NCBI GenBank assembly: GCA_905221605.1 | Contig: CAJNDS010002601.1 | Location: 159,501 to 223,500 of the forward strand | DNA length: 64,000 bases | From: Symbiodinium natans | Lineage: Eukaryota; Sar; Dinophyceae; Suessiales; Symbiodiniaceae | Direction of reading: 5' to 3' | In this document: in pieces, positions 47,247 through 57,000 of the stretch | How positions within the stretch are numbered: position 1 is the stretch's first letter | Layout: every line of letters begins with the position of its first letter | The notes under the pieces: generated by a model | Told to the model about the DNA's origin: nothing | Seen by the model: the letters and a program-made list of their open reading frames with translations, nothing else | Databases searched by the model: none | Program-made: the position numbers and the translations under genes

Positions 47247-47350
47247 GAGTCAACCCAGAAGCCATTCATGGTTCTGAGGCGGCCAGTCCAGATCAGCTCC
47301 GAGAACGCCCAGAGGTCGGCAAGCTTGTCTTTGGTGCGGGCTTATGGCAC
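47247..47350 (+). CDS. exon
   Basis: After TGCTTGGAG it reads ESTQKPFMVLRRPVQISSE, NAQRSASLSLVRAYGT, donor GTACAT. The opposite strand is also open here (LADLWAFSELIWTGRL), so strand is not proven; plus is preferred because all neighbours are plus. Confidence 0.5.
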
Positions 47351-47516
47351 GTACATCTCTATCTATCTATGTATGAATGTATGTAGGTATGCATGTGTTC
47401 TTGTGGGTCTCTGGACTTTGGCCACGTCCAAACATCCTCAAAACTGCTCATCCATCCCAAGGCCCGAGCAACACCCCCACACCCTAAAACCCTATAAACT
47501 TTTAAACCCTATAAAA

Positions 47517-47790
47517 CCTATAAACCCTATAAACCCTAGGCCCTAAACCCTAAACCCTAAACCCTAGAAACCCTAAACCCTAAACCCTAAGCCCTAAGCC
47601 CTAAACCCTAAACCCCAAACCCAGGCCCAGGGCTTCCAGGCGGACCCGGGCCGATCAGCGCCTCCAGTGGGCTTGGGCCCGAGGGAGCAGCTTTCTGGAT
47701 GTGGGGTTTAGGTTTAGGGTTTAGGGTTTAGGGTTTAGGGTTTAGGGTTTAGGGTTTAGGGTTTTCTGTTTAGGGTTTAGGGTTTAGGGC
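47517..47790. repeat. CCCTAAA array, exon, TTTAGGG array
   Basis: Arrays at 47517-47620 and 47703-47790 in opposite orientation around the exon at 47625. Confidence 0.95.
47625..47701 (+). CDS. exon
   Basis: After AAACCCAG it reads AQGFQADPGRSAPPVGLG then PREQLSGC. Again bracketed by opposed arrays. Confidence 0.55.
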
Positions 47791-48229
47791 TTGAGAGAGA
47801 GCTTGAAGGATGTAGCCGTTTGATTCGGGCGGAGGTTTTATGAGGTGTTCAGAGGGTTTAGGGTTCAGGGTGCAGCCTCTCGGAAAGGGCTTTGGAGGGT
47901 TGAGCAAAACATCCCTGCTCCCCACCCCCACCCTCCCCACACTCCCCATCTGACCAGGCCTTCTTGGGGGCTTCGGGTTTTATCAGGTTATGGTAGGGTT
48001 TAGGGTTTAGGGTTTAGGGTTTGGGGTTTAGGGTGTAAAAGGTTATGGTTTAGGGGTTTAGCATAGAAGAACATGCCCCACCCCTTCCCGCCAGCTGAAG
48101 GATTGTCTTGCCGTGTGAGTATGGGGGGCGAGGGAGAATGAGCCGAGGAAGCAGGTCTGAACTGTCGCTGTACTTGGTGCCCTAAACCCTAAACCCTAAG
48201 CTCTTAGCCCCAAACCTCACCGGAGGCCG

Positions 48230-48660
48230 CACAACAGCCTGAGTGAGCCTTCCCCCCTCCCCAAGGCTTCAATAGAAAAGCCTAACAGAAGCATTCCCAA
48301 ACCCCCAACTCTCTAGAGATTGCATGAAGCATTCCTAAACCCTAAGCCCTAGAGAATATTCTGACCTTAACTGAGACGTTCGCAAGCCAGGGAGAAAGGA
48401 GGGAGGCACAACAAATCATGGATGAAGGGAGGGACCCTTCTAAGGGCCCTTCTGGGGTGCATTATGGGGGAATAAGACTCAAGGCCCCTTCTAGGGGTCA
48501 ACTCTAAGCCTCAAACCCTAAACCACTATACGGGAGTTTACGAAAAGAAGGGGACCCCTAATATAGACCCCCCAAATAGTAGGATTCCCTTTTGAAGAGG
48601 ACCCCCATAAGGTACCCTTAGTTTCGGAAATCCCCATATCGCCCTTAGATTGACACAGCC
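48230..48660. other. unassigned stretch
   Basis: Contains few CCCTAAA units, pieces such as CCCTTCTAGGGGTC that look like a worn TIR element (48430-48620), and no supported gene. Confidence 0.5.
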
Positions 48661-48662
48661 AG

Positions 48663-48738
48663 GAGCGGCCAGGAGGGCATACCGACACTTCCCCACCCCC
48701 GCACTCCCCGGGCGGCCTCAGACCCGGCGCGGCGCTCG
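48663..48738 (+). CDS. exon with consensus donor
   Basis: After ACAGCCAG it reads ERPGGHTDTSPPPHSPGG then LRPGAAL, donor GTAAGC. Proline-rich linker. Confidence 0.65.
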
Positions 48739-48839
48739 GTAAGCATGAGCTCTCGCGTTTTGGCGCTTGGTGCCCTAAACCCTAAACCCTAAACCCTAAA
48801 CCCTAAACCCGGCCGACTCCCCGAACTCGGATGTAAAAA

Positions 48840-49380
48840 GAGCTTGGGGTTTAGGGTTTAAGGTTTATTGAAATTATTCAGGGTTCAGGTTCGGGGAAGT
48901 TTCGAGGAAAGTTTCTAGGAAAGTTTCGGTTTTCAAGCTTTCGAATAATTTCAAGTTACAGGGGGCTTGAGGGTTTAGGGTTTAGGGTTTAGGGTTTAGG
49001 GGGAGACTTTTAATTATGGGCCCCAAAACCACACAAACATAAGAATCCCACTATTGGGGTTTTCAGGGTCCCTATACGGGGGATTCTGGAAACCCTGTTT
49101 GTAGAATCCTCATGTTCAGGTGGTTTTTGGGGCCCCCCCATTTCTGTGGTAGGGTTGATTTGGGTTTCGTGGTTGCGCTTAGCAAGCCCAAGTCCATAAC
49201 CTTCGATGGATGTACTCGGGCCCCAAAATCCCACCCCACCCCCACCACAAAAAGTAATTAAGAACTCAAGAACCTGTACCAAAAGGTTTGAGGATTTGAG
49301 GCCAAAAAGCCCTCAACCCCCTTTTTTTCGGTTTAAGAAGGGGTCCAAGATGTAAAGAAAGGGGAGTCAACAGGGCGTCT
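48840..49380. other. unassigned stretch
   Basis: TTTAGGG units at 48845-48870 and 48972-49000, then a worn inverted repeat around 49010-49280 built on TTAATTATGGGCCCCAAAACC and GGTTTTTGGGGCCCCC. No supported gene. Confidence 0.5.
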
Positions 49381-49386
49381 GGCTGG

Positions 49387-49545
49387 TTCTTAGTAGGCAA
49401 TGAGGGAATGAGGTACCCTATATAATCCCTTAAAGTTTAAAAATTGGGTCCTAGAAAATCCCTGAAAGGGTATATAGAGGGCCAGGTAGAATCCATCAAA
49501 ATGTATAAATAGGGCTCCAATTCCCTCCTTCCATACTAAGAACCA
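49387..49545. mobile_element. TIR element, family F
   Basis: GGTTCTTAGTA at left, TACTAAGAACC at right; interior GGAATGAGG(T/G)(A/C)CCCTATA pairs with TATATAGGG..CCAATTCCC. Confidence 0.85.
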
Positions 49546-49688
49546 GGGGGGCGGCGTCTGGCAGAGAGGTTGAGGGCTTTAGGGTTTCTTGGATTTCAGG
49601 GTTTTGGGGTTTAGGGTTTGGTTTAGGGTTTGGTTTAGGGTTTTAGGTAGTAAGGTTTAGGGTTCAGGGTTAAAAAAGGGTTTGCCAG

Positions 49689-49737
49689 GACTTCATAGCT
49701 CGGAGAATGGTCCTAGTCGTGGTCGTAAACCGACAGA
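49689..49737 (+). CDS. exon, joins across a single-element intron
   Basis: After TTTGCCAG it reads DFIARRMVLVVVVNRQ and one base that completes Lys with the AA at 49840. Confidence 0.65.
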
Positions 49738-49839
49738 GATCTTACTTAGCCAATAGTTAAACTTTAAACTTTTTGGGTTTCCTTATGAAATAGGAAAAAT
49801 AAGGTTTAACCTTTTTCCCCTGGTTATTGGAGAAGTAAG
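49738..49839 (+). mobile_element. single TIR element (family K) that is the whole intron
   Basis: 102 bp, GATCTTACTTAGCCAATAG at left and TTATTGGAGAAGTAAG at right, so GA donor and AG acceptor lie in the inverted ends. GTTTAAAC-type internal symmetry (AAACTTTAAAC, AAGGTTTAACC). Confidence 0.75.
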
Positions 49840-49926
49840 AAATCAAAATCATCGCCAAGAGGGCCTCGGACAGCGCAGCCCAGCTTGCAGCGTTTTCTGC
49901 GTCCGCTGCACAGCATCGGATGGGCG
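49840..49926 (+). CDS. exon
   Basis: Reads K-IKIIAKRASDSAAQLAAF then SASAAQHRMGD. Alanine-rich helix. In phase with 49689. Confidence 0.65.
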
Positions 49927-50050
49927 ATTTAGGGTTTAGGGTTTAGGGTTTAGGGTTTAGGGGTTTGTCCGACAGTCAAAGGCTTCTTTTCCTTGAGAGT
50001 GTGTTGCTTGCTTGGGCTCTTTGGGGGGTTTAGGGTCTGCTTGTGCCCAG

Positions 50051-50114
50051 GCACTGCCACCCTCGACCCCTCCGGGCCCCCACGTGCCAGCGCCCTCACC
50101 AGGCCAAGTCAAGG
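50051..50114 (+). CDS. exon, proline-rich
   Basis: After TGTGCCCAG it reads ALPPSTPPGPHVPAPSPGQ. Confidence 0.5.
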
Positions 50115-50156
50115 GTTTGGGGTTTGGGTTGAGGGTTTAGGGTTTATGCTTTTCAG

Positions 50157-50290
50157 GTTCACCAATCATATGTGCGTAAAAGAACATGGGGCAAAATGCT
50201 TCAAGTTTGGTAGTCGCACGTGCTGTCCGTCTTCCTTCTGTACGCATCAATGTGTTGGGCATGGGGGTGTGGCAACTTTGAGAAAGCCGA
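50157..50290 (+). CDS. exon, cysteine/histidine-rich
   Basis: After GCTTTTCAG it reads FTNHMCVKEHGAKCFKFG, SRTCCPSSFCTHQCVGHG, GVATLRKPKPQL. Six Cys and four His within 38 residues could bind zinc; the spacing does not match a zinc finger I can name. Confidence 0.55.
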
Positions 50291-50298
50291 AGCCGCAA

Positions 50299-50376
50299 TT
50301 AGGGTTTAGGGTTTAGGGTTTAGGGTTTAGGGTTTAGGGTTTAGGGTTTAGGGTTTAGGGTTTAGGGTTTAGGGTT
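50299..50376. repeat. TTTAGGG array
   Basis: Eleven units between two exons. Confidence 0.95.
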
Positions 50377-50388
50377 AGAATCGTACAG

Positions 50389-50435
50389 CTGCGAAGTGCT
50401 GTTTGCCTCTTGGCCTTCAAGGCGTGGATTTTGCG
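50389..50435 (+). CDS. exon, IQ-like helix
   Basis: After ATCGTACAG it reads LRSAVCLLAFKAWILR, and the frame stays open through CKVRRLLHPKP to a stop at 50477. GT occurs after CG at 50436. The A-x-x-W-x-x-R-x-K-x-R pattern is IQ-like, which would bind calmodulin; this is inference. Confidence 0.5.
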
Positions 50436-50846
50436 GTGTAAAGTGCGGCGGCTCCTGCACCCCAAGCCATGATCGGTTTAGGGTTTAGGGTTTAGGGTTT
50501 AGGGTTTAGGGTTTAGGATCGGTTTAGTGTTTAGGGTTCTTGGAGTGGGAGTCTGGCTTGCCTGCAGTCCATTGGCTAAAACGGGTTCAGGGTTCAGGGT
50601 TTAGGGGGCAGGGTTTAGGGTTATATAGTCAGAAATCTCACCTCACTGCCAAAAACCTTTAGTCCGAATCCCACACCTGATCCGCAGCAAGGGCTGTTCA
50701 TAGAAGGTGCCCGAGCAGGTGGGTCATAAAGAAAGGAGATGAACTGGAATAGACTCCCGCAAATCCCGTGGAGTTTGGTATGTCAGGATGCTTGAAGACA
50801 AGAGCTTCCCTAAACCCCAAACGGGCGTAGACTGCGGAGACAGCAG

Positions 50847-50899
50847 GGCCAGAGACGGAAGTTCCACAACACGCGCGCGCGGAGGCCAGTGGAGGGTGG
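50847..50899 (+). CDS. exon
   Basis: After GACAGCAG it reads GQRRKFHNTRARRPVEG. Confidence 0.55.
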
Positions 50900-51002
50900 G
50901 GTTTGCTTTGAGATGCTGAGTCACAGACCCTAAGACCTAAACCATAAATAAGCCCTAACCGGCTGAGCCGTACCCCCCCGCCCGCCAGCAAAAGAAAATT
51001 GG

Positions 51003-51006
<4 letters not shown>

Positions 51007-51097
<91 letters not shown>

Positions 51098-51110
51098 GTG
51101 TGTGTGTGTT
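51007..51110. repeat. (TG)n-(TCTG)n-(TG)n microsatellite
   Basis: TCTG about 16 times between TG runs. Gives artificial frames on both strands. Confidence 0.95.
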
Positions 51111-51539
51111 TGACTGACATGCAATGCATATATCTATATATATATATGTATGTGAGTATATGTATGAATAATGCGAAGAATAACTAAAAGATGACAACAA
51201 ACGGCGCACGCAGGCACGCAAGCAAGCGTGCACCCACACACACACACACACAGACACGCACAAATGCACACCCTACACACAAAACATTCTAGCTCGCACC
51301 CTGAAACGAGGCTGGGACAGATCCGTCGCAATGATGGTGAGGTTTCACTGTGCATGCTGAACTTGACCCCAACTACTTCGTAGTTTGTGGGGTTATTCCC
51401 TCTTATTCTCGGATTCTAGGCGATGCTAAACCCTAAAACCTAAACCCTAACCTCTAAACCCTAAACCCAACCCCTAAACTGAACCCATCTTGCGTTTCGT
51501 GGGGCTCTGGCCGCTGATCAAAGCTTGCTGTCTGTACAG

Positions 51540-51591
51540 CCTGGTCTGGCCATTCGGATTTCCAAGGGCCCTTGTTGGGGAGTCCCCATTG
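51540..51591 (+). CDS. exon
   Basis: After TGTCTGTACAG it reads PGLAIRISKGPCWGVPI plus one base; donor GTATGT. Joins 51700 in phase (G-GC, Gly). Confidence 0.7.
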
Positions 51592-51699
51592 GTATGTTTA
51601 TATGTATACTAACAGTCCGTAATAGGCATTCTTCTAGGGCAAAGCACGCACCTCATACTCGTTCGGGCTTAGGGGATGCAACACGAGTCCAGTTTTCAG

Positions 51700-51760
51700 G
51701 CACAAGGGGTCTGAAGGTTGCCATGTATTTCGACGGGTGCTGCATGGATGACGCTGACAG
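51700..51760 (+). CDS. exon
   Basis: After AGTTTTCAG it reads (G)TRGLKVAMYFDGCCMDDADR. Both splice signals of the 51592-51699 intron are canonical, and the joined protein is compact and globular-looking. Family not recognised. Confidence 0.7.
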
Positions 51761-51816
51761 AATGTTGTTATCATTCTTACTGCCAGTAGTAGCATGACTC
51801 TTGCCACATTCCTATT

Positions 51817-51886
51817 TTGGGATGTTCTCGCTTAAGTATACTAACAGTCCTTTATAGGGTTTGTTATAGGGGGAACCCTAAACCCT
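51817..51886. mobile_element. TIR element, family B, right end replaced by a CCCTAAA array
   Basis: Left end TTTTGGGATGTTCTCGCTTA and the core ACTAACAGTCCTTTATAGGG are present, but after GGGGGAACCC the sequence is telomere-like (to 51917). Confidence 0.75.
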
Positions 51887-52110
51887 AAACCCTAAACCCT
51901 AAACCCTAAACCCTAAACACCACAGTTGATATTAGTAGGTGTAGAGAGCGGAGACGCCGGACCGCAGGAGGCAGAGCAAGTCGTTTCCGCAGCGGGCAGG
52001 CGGCATGCACAGGTCTTTGCGCCACCCTTCCTCCAACATTACAACATTGCCAACTGGGTTTAGGGTTTAGGGTTTAGGGTTTAGGGGCAACCCAGCCCGT
52101 TCCCTGAATG

Positions 52111-52214
52111 TTGGGATGTTGCCCCTGAAACTATCAGCCCTTAGTAGGGACTCCAAGAGGGGGTACAAAGATCCTAAAAAGGACTGCTCGTGTAATTAAG
52201 GGGCATCATCCCAA
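52111..52214. mobile_element. TIR element, family B
   Basis: TTGGGATGTTGCCCCTGAAA at left, AAGGGGCATCATCCCAA at right. Confidence 0.85.
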
Positions 52215-52660
52215 CCTGAACCCTACATTAGGCCTTATGAAAGTATCAGGAAGAAGCCTTGCACACGTCACTGCTCCCGCGCGCACCTGAGCTCAAAGCG
52301 CAGCAACGATGTTGACGACTATGCAACGTCGTAGTTTGCAGGCAAACGAGAGCCTGCAATGCCAATGTCAAGGCAACTGACGGCTGCCTTCGGGGTCCCC
52401 CAGAAGAAGCTCGAAGCCATGTGATTCGTTCCCTACGTCTGGAAAAGCCTGCAAAATCTCAGCCAATCATACCTTGCCCAGGGAGCTTGCGTAGCCCCCT
52501 AAAGCCCCCCTAAAGCCCCCCTGAGCCCCGCAACCTCATCCTCAAAACCCCAATCTTTCGACCCAGTGCCGAACTCCCCCCCCTTTTTTTGCCCAAGAAC
52601 CCGAGGTGGCTCTTGGGCCATGATTAAGGCCCGTATATTGCATAAAACCCAAAGGATCAT
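52215..52660. other. mostly unassigned stretch
   Basis: Holds one weak coding island (TAAFGVPQKKLEAM, 52382-52424) and a C-rich CCCCCCTAAAG repeat near 52495-52530. Confidence 0.4.
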
Positions 52661-52663
52661 CAA

Positions 52664-52995
52664 GCCCTAAGCCCTAAGCCCTAAGCCCTAAACCCTAAAC
52701 CCTAAACCCTAAACCCTAAACCCTAAACCCTAAACCCTAAACCCTAGCCCTAAACCCCAATACCCATCTTCTCAGTTCCGGGCCCCGGAGAGCCGCCGAT
52801 GCTATACATTGCTCTCGCGCCTCCGGAAGACACCGCAGGGCTACCCCGAACCCAGGGTTTCAGGTTTAGGGTGTAGGGTTTAAGGTTTAGGGTTAGGGTT
52901 TAGGGTTTAGGGTTTAGGGTTTAGGGTTTAGGGTTTAGGGTTTAGGGTTTAGGGTTTAGGGTTTAGGGTTTAGGGTTTAGGGTTTAGGGTTTAGG
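52664..52995. repeat. opposed CCCTAAA and TTTAGGG arrays around one exon
   Basis: CCCTAAG/CCCTAAA units on the left and about 17 TTTAGGG units on the right of the exon at 52776. Confidence 0.95.
52776..52856 (+). CDS. exon
   Basis: After CATCTTCTCAG it reads FRAPESRRCYTLLSRLRK then TPQGYPEPR; 27 whole codons, donor GTTTCA. Bracketed by CCCTAAA (52664-52745) and TTTAGGG (52860-52995). Confidence 0.75.
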
Positions 52996-53074
52996 ATAAC
53001 TTCAGCCCTCAAGGAGAAGTCTTGGGGATGCTGTGAATGCCCTGAACAATTGAACAATGAGGGCAGCCATCGAG

Positions 53075-53108
<34 letters not shown>

Positions 53109-53232
53109 GGGGGGGGGGATTTTTCTGTTTAGGGTTTAGGGTTTAGGGTTTAGGGTTTAGGGGTATGAGGGGTATGAGGGGTATGAGGGGTATGAGGGGT
53201 ATGAGGGGTATGAGGGGTATGAGGGGTATGAG
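53075..53232. repeat. (GTT)n microsatellite, TTTAGGG units, then GGGGTATGA array
   Basis: GTT about 12 times, a G tract, four TTTAGGG units and about eight GGGGTATGA units. Confidence 0.9.
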
Positions 53233-53238
53233 GGTTCT

Positions 53239-53354
53239 ACTTTGAAGCCCTTTTGGCTTAGTTAGTCTACTTAGTATCCCCTAGAACCCCTACTACAATC
53301 CTTACGAACCCACCTTACCAACCCTACTTGCGAAGTCAAAAGGGCTTCCAAGTA
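53239..53354. mobile_element. TIR element, family L
   Basis: ACTTTGAAGCCCTTTTGGCTTAG-type left end (53240) and AGTCAAAAGGGCTTCCAAGT right end. A family C right end (CAATGAACCTCCAAGTA) stands alone at 53495-53513. Confidence 0.7.
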
Positions 53355-53684
53355 TCTATTCATCCTTTGGTAATGGCCTAGGCATCCAACGGCCAAAAGC
53401 CCGGAACAAATTGGGGGTCCAGGTCTACTTCGAGGTTCAGCAATTATGCTTCTAACCCCCATTTAGGGTACTTATATCCCTACTTATAACTACCCCAATG
53501 AACCTCCAAGTAGAGGCATCGAGCGTAGCGGCATCAGTAAGCTTGGGCTTCTGATTCTCGAGTTGAATTGTCCCGATGAGGGGTTGGGATTTAGGGTTTA
53601 GAGTTTGGGGTTTAGGGTTTAGGGTTCAGGGTGGACTTGCAGGTTTAGGCGTGAAGTTTTTTTTACGTCCGAGCCCCGCCGCAG

Positions 53685-53727
53685 TTGAAGTTGCCCAGTC
53701 GCATCTCACAAGACACATTATATTGGG
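53685..53727 (+). CDS. exon
   Basis: After GCCGCCGCAG it reads LKLPSRISQDTLYW. Confidence 0.5.
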
Positions 53728-53739
53728 AAGTGTTTAGGG

Positions 53740-54013
53740 TTTAGGACTTAGGCTTTAGGGTTTAGAGTATTATGTAGTCATGAGTCTGGTACTCATGTAG
53801 AGCCCGGGCTTTGTAACTAGGCCTTGGAAGACTTGGGGTTTGGAGGGTTTGTCCGGTCCCCCAAAGTAGTGACACGTATGCACAGCAGCTTGGTCGTGCT
53901 TCGCGCTCAATGATGGGATGGTGGCGGGTGCCTCAGCGGGCGGTGAGCACGGGACTACTGGCCGGCACTTCTAGCTAACCTCGGTAGCGGCTCGGAGAGA
54001 AGCACCCTCGCAG
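53740..54013. other. possible gene boundary before the kinesin
   Basis: Non-coding, with few TTTAGGG units. No promoter motif can be named (dinoflagellates lack a standard TATA signal). The kinesin start codon was not found, so it must be in an unrecognised short exon here or further upstream. Confidence 0.35.
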
Positions 54014-54044
54014 GCGGCAAACATCAAGGTCTTCTTCCGTTTGC
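54014..54044 (+). CDS. kinesin exon, beta-1 strand
   Basis: After CCCTCGCAG it reads AANIKVFFRL and one base, then GCCACG, a possible GC donor. N-I-K-V-F-x-R-x-R is the usual start of a kinesin motor (NIKVFCRVRP type). Confidence 0.6.
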
Positions 54045-57000
54045 GCCACGGGCTAAGCTGTTCCTAAAAGCAACGGGGGTCGGATCTTGCGCAGTGTCTA
54101 CAGTCCTCACAACCCTAAACCCTCAAACCCTGAAACCCTAAATTCTGAAACTCCAAAGATTTGAAACCCTAAAGCCCTAAAACCCTAAACCCAATAAACC
54201 CCATCCGAGCGTGGAACTGCTTCTGCGCAGCGTGGCTGGGGCAGCACTTCCGTCGGTTTAATCTGTTTTTGGGGTTCCCGTTTATGTTGTAGGAACAAGA
54301 AAGCTTAACCATAGGATGTTCCCCCTTGTACTTATCAGTCCTTAATAGGGATTCTAGTAGGGAGAATAAGGGGGAACATCCCAACAACCCTAAACCCGAA
54401 ACCCTAAGCCCTTAAAGAATCAAGTTCTTGGGAATTAGCAGATGTCGCGGTCACGCGCAACAACCCACAGAGAAGGAAGCCAGGCGCAGTTGTGCGGGCA
54501 AATCTTCTTCAAACCCTAAACACTTAAACCCGAAACCCTAGACCCCAAACCTTCAACCCCTAACCCTAAACCCTAGCCCTAAACCCCAAACCCTAATACC
54601 CTTCTTCTCAAGCCCCCTCATACCTGTGAACAGCGGGCAACCAAGGCCCCAGCGCACGGCCGTCGAAGGTGGCTCCACCTTTTTTGTTTTTTCTTCCACC
54701 GCGGTCCCCGTTAAGCGCACAGGGTTTAGATGTTAGGGTTTTGGGTTTAGGGTTTAGGGTTCAGGGTTTGGGGTTTGGTGTTTAAGGCTTAGGGCTTTGG
54801 GTTGAAGGTTTAAGGTTTCAGGGCTTAGGGCCGGGCGTGAGACCTGGATGCAAAAGGGTACAAGAGCCCTGGTTGCAAAAAAAGTACCCTGAGCCCAGAC
54901 CCTGTAACCCTAAGCCTCCGAAAAAGTGCTGTTACTTGGAGGTTCATGGTACTTATTTTAATCAATTATAACTGTACTTATAACTGTAATTATAACCATA
55001 TTAGGGCATTTAAGAGGCTTCTAAGTGGGTTATGGGTGCAGTTATAACTGGTTAATAGGTACCATGAACCTCCAAGTGGGCTCAGGAAGTTCAAGAACTT
55101 TGCGTTCCTTTGCTGGTCGCGTTGTTACTCTTTGCTCACATAGTAAAAGCATCCTCCCTTCTCAGGGCAACATAGGTATTATCTTCAGCTTCGAAACCTC
55201 TAAATTGAGGAATATCCCCCCCCCCCCCCCCCAACCCTAAACCCTGAATCGCAGTCGGGTCCCTATCATAGCTAGGTAGGCCCTTCGGGATATTTTATAG
55301 ATTTTCCCTCATTGGGTTCAAGAGGACCATGTTCAGGAATCTTTTTCAGAGGGTTTTACGGACCATCCTAGATAAAGATCCTTTAGATGTTTTACGAGTC
55401 TTGGGCAAGCATGTGCAGAAGCAAGCAGTGTTCTTCGACTCTCCGCAAAGTATACAAAGCATCAAGAATCAGCAGTGCGGTCACTCCGGAAAGCAAAACA
55501 GAGACTACTAGCTGTTTAAGAACCCTCAAGCAACAATACAGAATAATCCCTATATTGCCCGAATAAGGCAGAATGTTTGTCACTTTTTGGGTGGTTCTTC
55601 AGCAAATAGTAGGACCGGAGACATCAACCAAACCCACAGGCGCAGATCCCCACACAGCAGGAATCACCCAAGGGTTTCGGGTTTAGGGTTTAGGGTTAAG
55701 GGTTTAGGGTTCGCAGCGGCCTGGATGCAAAAGGGGTTTAGGGCTTAGGGGTTAGGGTTTAGGATTTAGGGTTTAGGGTTGCGCGATCCCATTTGATGCG
55801 GCAAGGCAGTCAGCATCAAGCAAGAAGATGGGTCCGGCCTTCGGCTTGTCTCACGAGCTTTTAGTACAGAACTTGGGATTTAGGTACCTCAATAAAGATT
55901 ACTGAGTGGTGCTTTAGCGCTTGGGTTTAGGGTCCAGGGTTCAGGAGTTTAGGGTTGTTCCCCATGTGTACTAACAGTCGTGAAGAGGATTTTCATAGGG
56001 GATACTATACTCTCTACTATGGACTGTTATCAGAAGGGGGAACATCCCAATTTAGGTGCGTTGAGGCGACGCGCAGCGCCTGATGTAAACCTGGAAGCGA
56101 ACAAAACCTGGTTTCTGAATTCCTCGCTTAGAGGCCGTCAGTTTTCCCTGCATTGGGGTCATGGCCGGTTCGTGCTTCAACTTGCTGCCGGTTGCGCAGA
56201 CAGGGGCAAAAGACGAGGCAACTGTATGCTTCCTTTCCCAAGCCGCTAAGCCCTAAGCCCTAAACCCGCAACCCTGCTTACACACGCCAGCTCGTGAAGG
56301 TGTCTGAGTCAAATGCACGCTGAGGTCAATCTTTCCTGTAGTGTATTGCCAAGGACCCAGAGCAGGCCCTCACCCTAAACCCTAAACCCTAAACCCTAAA
56401 CCCTAAACCCTTTTAGATTCCCGTCATCAATGCCCTTGAAGCCAACAAGGGCACCCTGTCTACTCCTACTTGGAGCTTCCTGGTCCCTATTAACCAACTA
56501 TAACTGTACTTATAACCCACTTAGAAGCCTCTCAAATGCCCTAGTATGGTTATAAGTAGAGTTATACGTACCGTTATAAGTACAGTTATAAGTACAGTTA
56601 GAATTGGTTAAAAGTGCCATGAACCTCCAAGTAGGTTAGTCGTGGGTCGGGCGGGGGCGAAAAACATAACTTGGGTTAGGGTTTCAAGGTTTAGGGTTTA
56701 GGGTTTTTGGTTTTAGGTTTTTTTCGGGTTTTTTTAAGGTTTTTAGGGTTTAGGGTTTCAGGGTTTTACGGTTTTTGGGTTTCAGGGTTTCAGGGTTTCA
56801 GGGTTTTAGGGTTTTAGGGTTTTAGGGTGTAGGGTTTAGAGTTAGGGTTCCGGTTTTTAGACACTGAACCAGGCTTATCGAGTTTGTCCATGAGAAGGCC
56901 ACCCAGGCCAGGGGCTTGGCAGGGTCTGTGTCCGAGCTGCGTCCAGACTATACTACTACTTTGCTTAAGAACCACCCACAAATAAAATGTTCTTCTTTAT

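Larger units (their letters stand above)
5653..53727 (+). other. multi-exon coding region of unrecognised large protein(s)
   Basis: Umbrella entry for the plus-strand coding islands listed below. All credible islands point the same way, most start after an AG and many end before GT, and several neighbours join in phase (6356/6792, 12274/12605, 46596/46827, 49689/49840, 51540/51700). Recurrent motifs TF(K/R)P-x-(I/L), LY(E/N)DA followed by Arg-rich helix, F-P-TGR-P and GLPIGE-LY suggest a repeat-containing protein with coiled coil and proline-rich parts, reminiscent of uncharacterised protist flagellar or cytoskeletal proteins. In-frame stops at 23276, 43623 and 46922 could be gene ends, so more than one gene may be present. 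The 10.8-kb Copia element sits within it. Confidence 0.5.

Noticed and set aside
47160-47345. Minus-strand kinase-like fragment LADLWAFSELIWTG
   Set aside because: Resembles a kinase subdomain only loosely; neighbours are all plus strand and the plus frame is equally open with splice signals.
50999-51269. Cys/Val and Thr/Asp repeat frames
   Set aside because: Direct translation of the (TG)n/(TCTG)n microsatellite.
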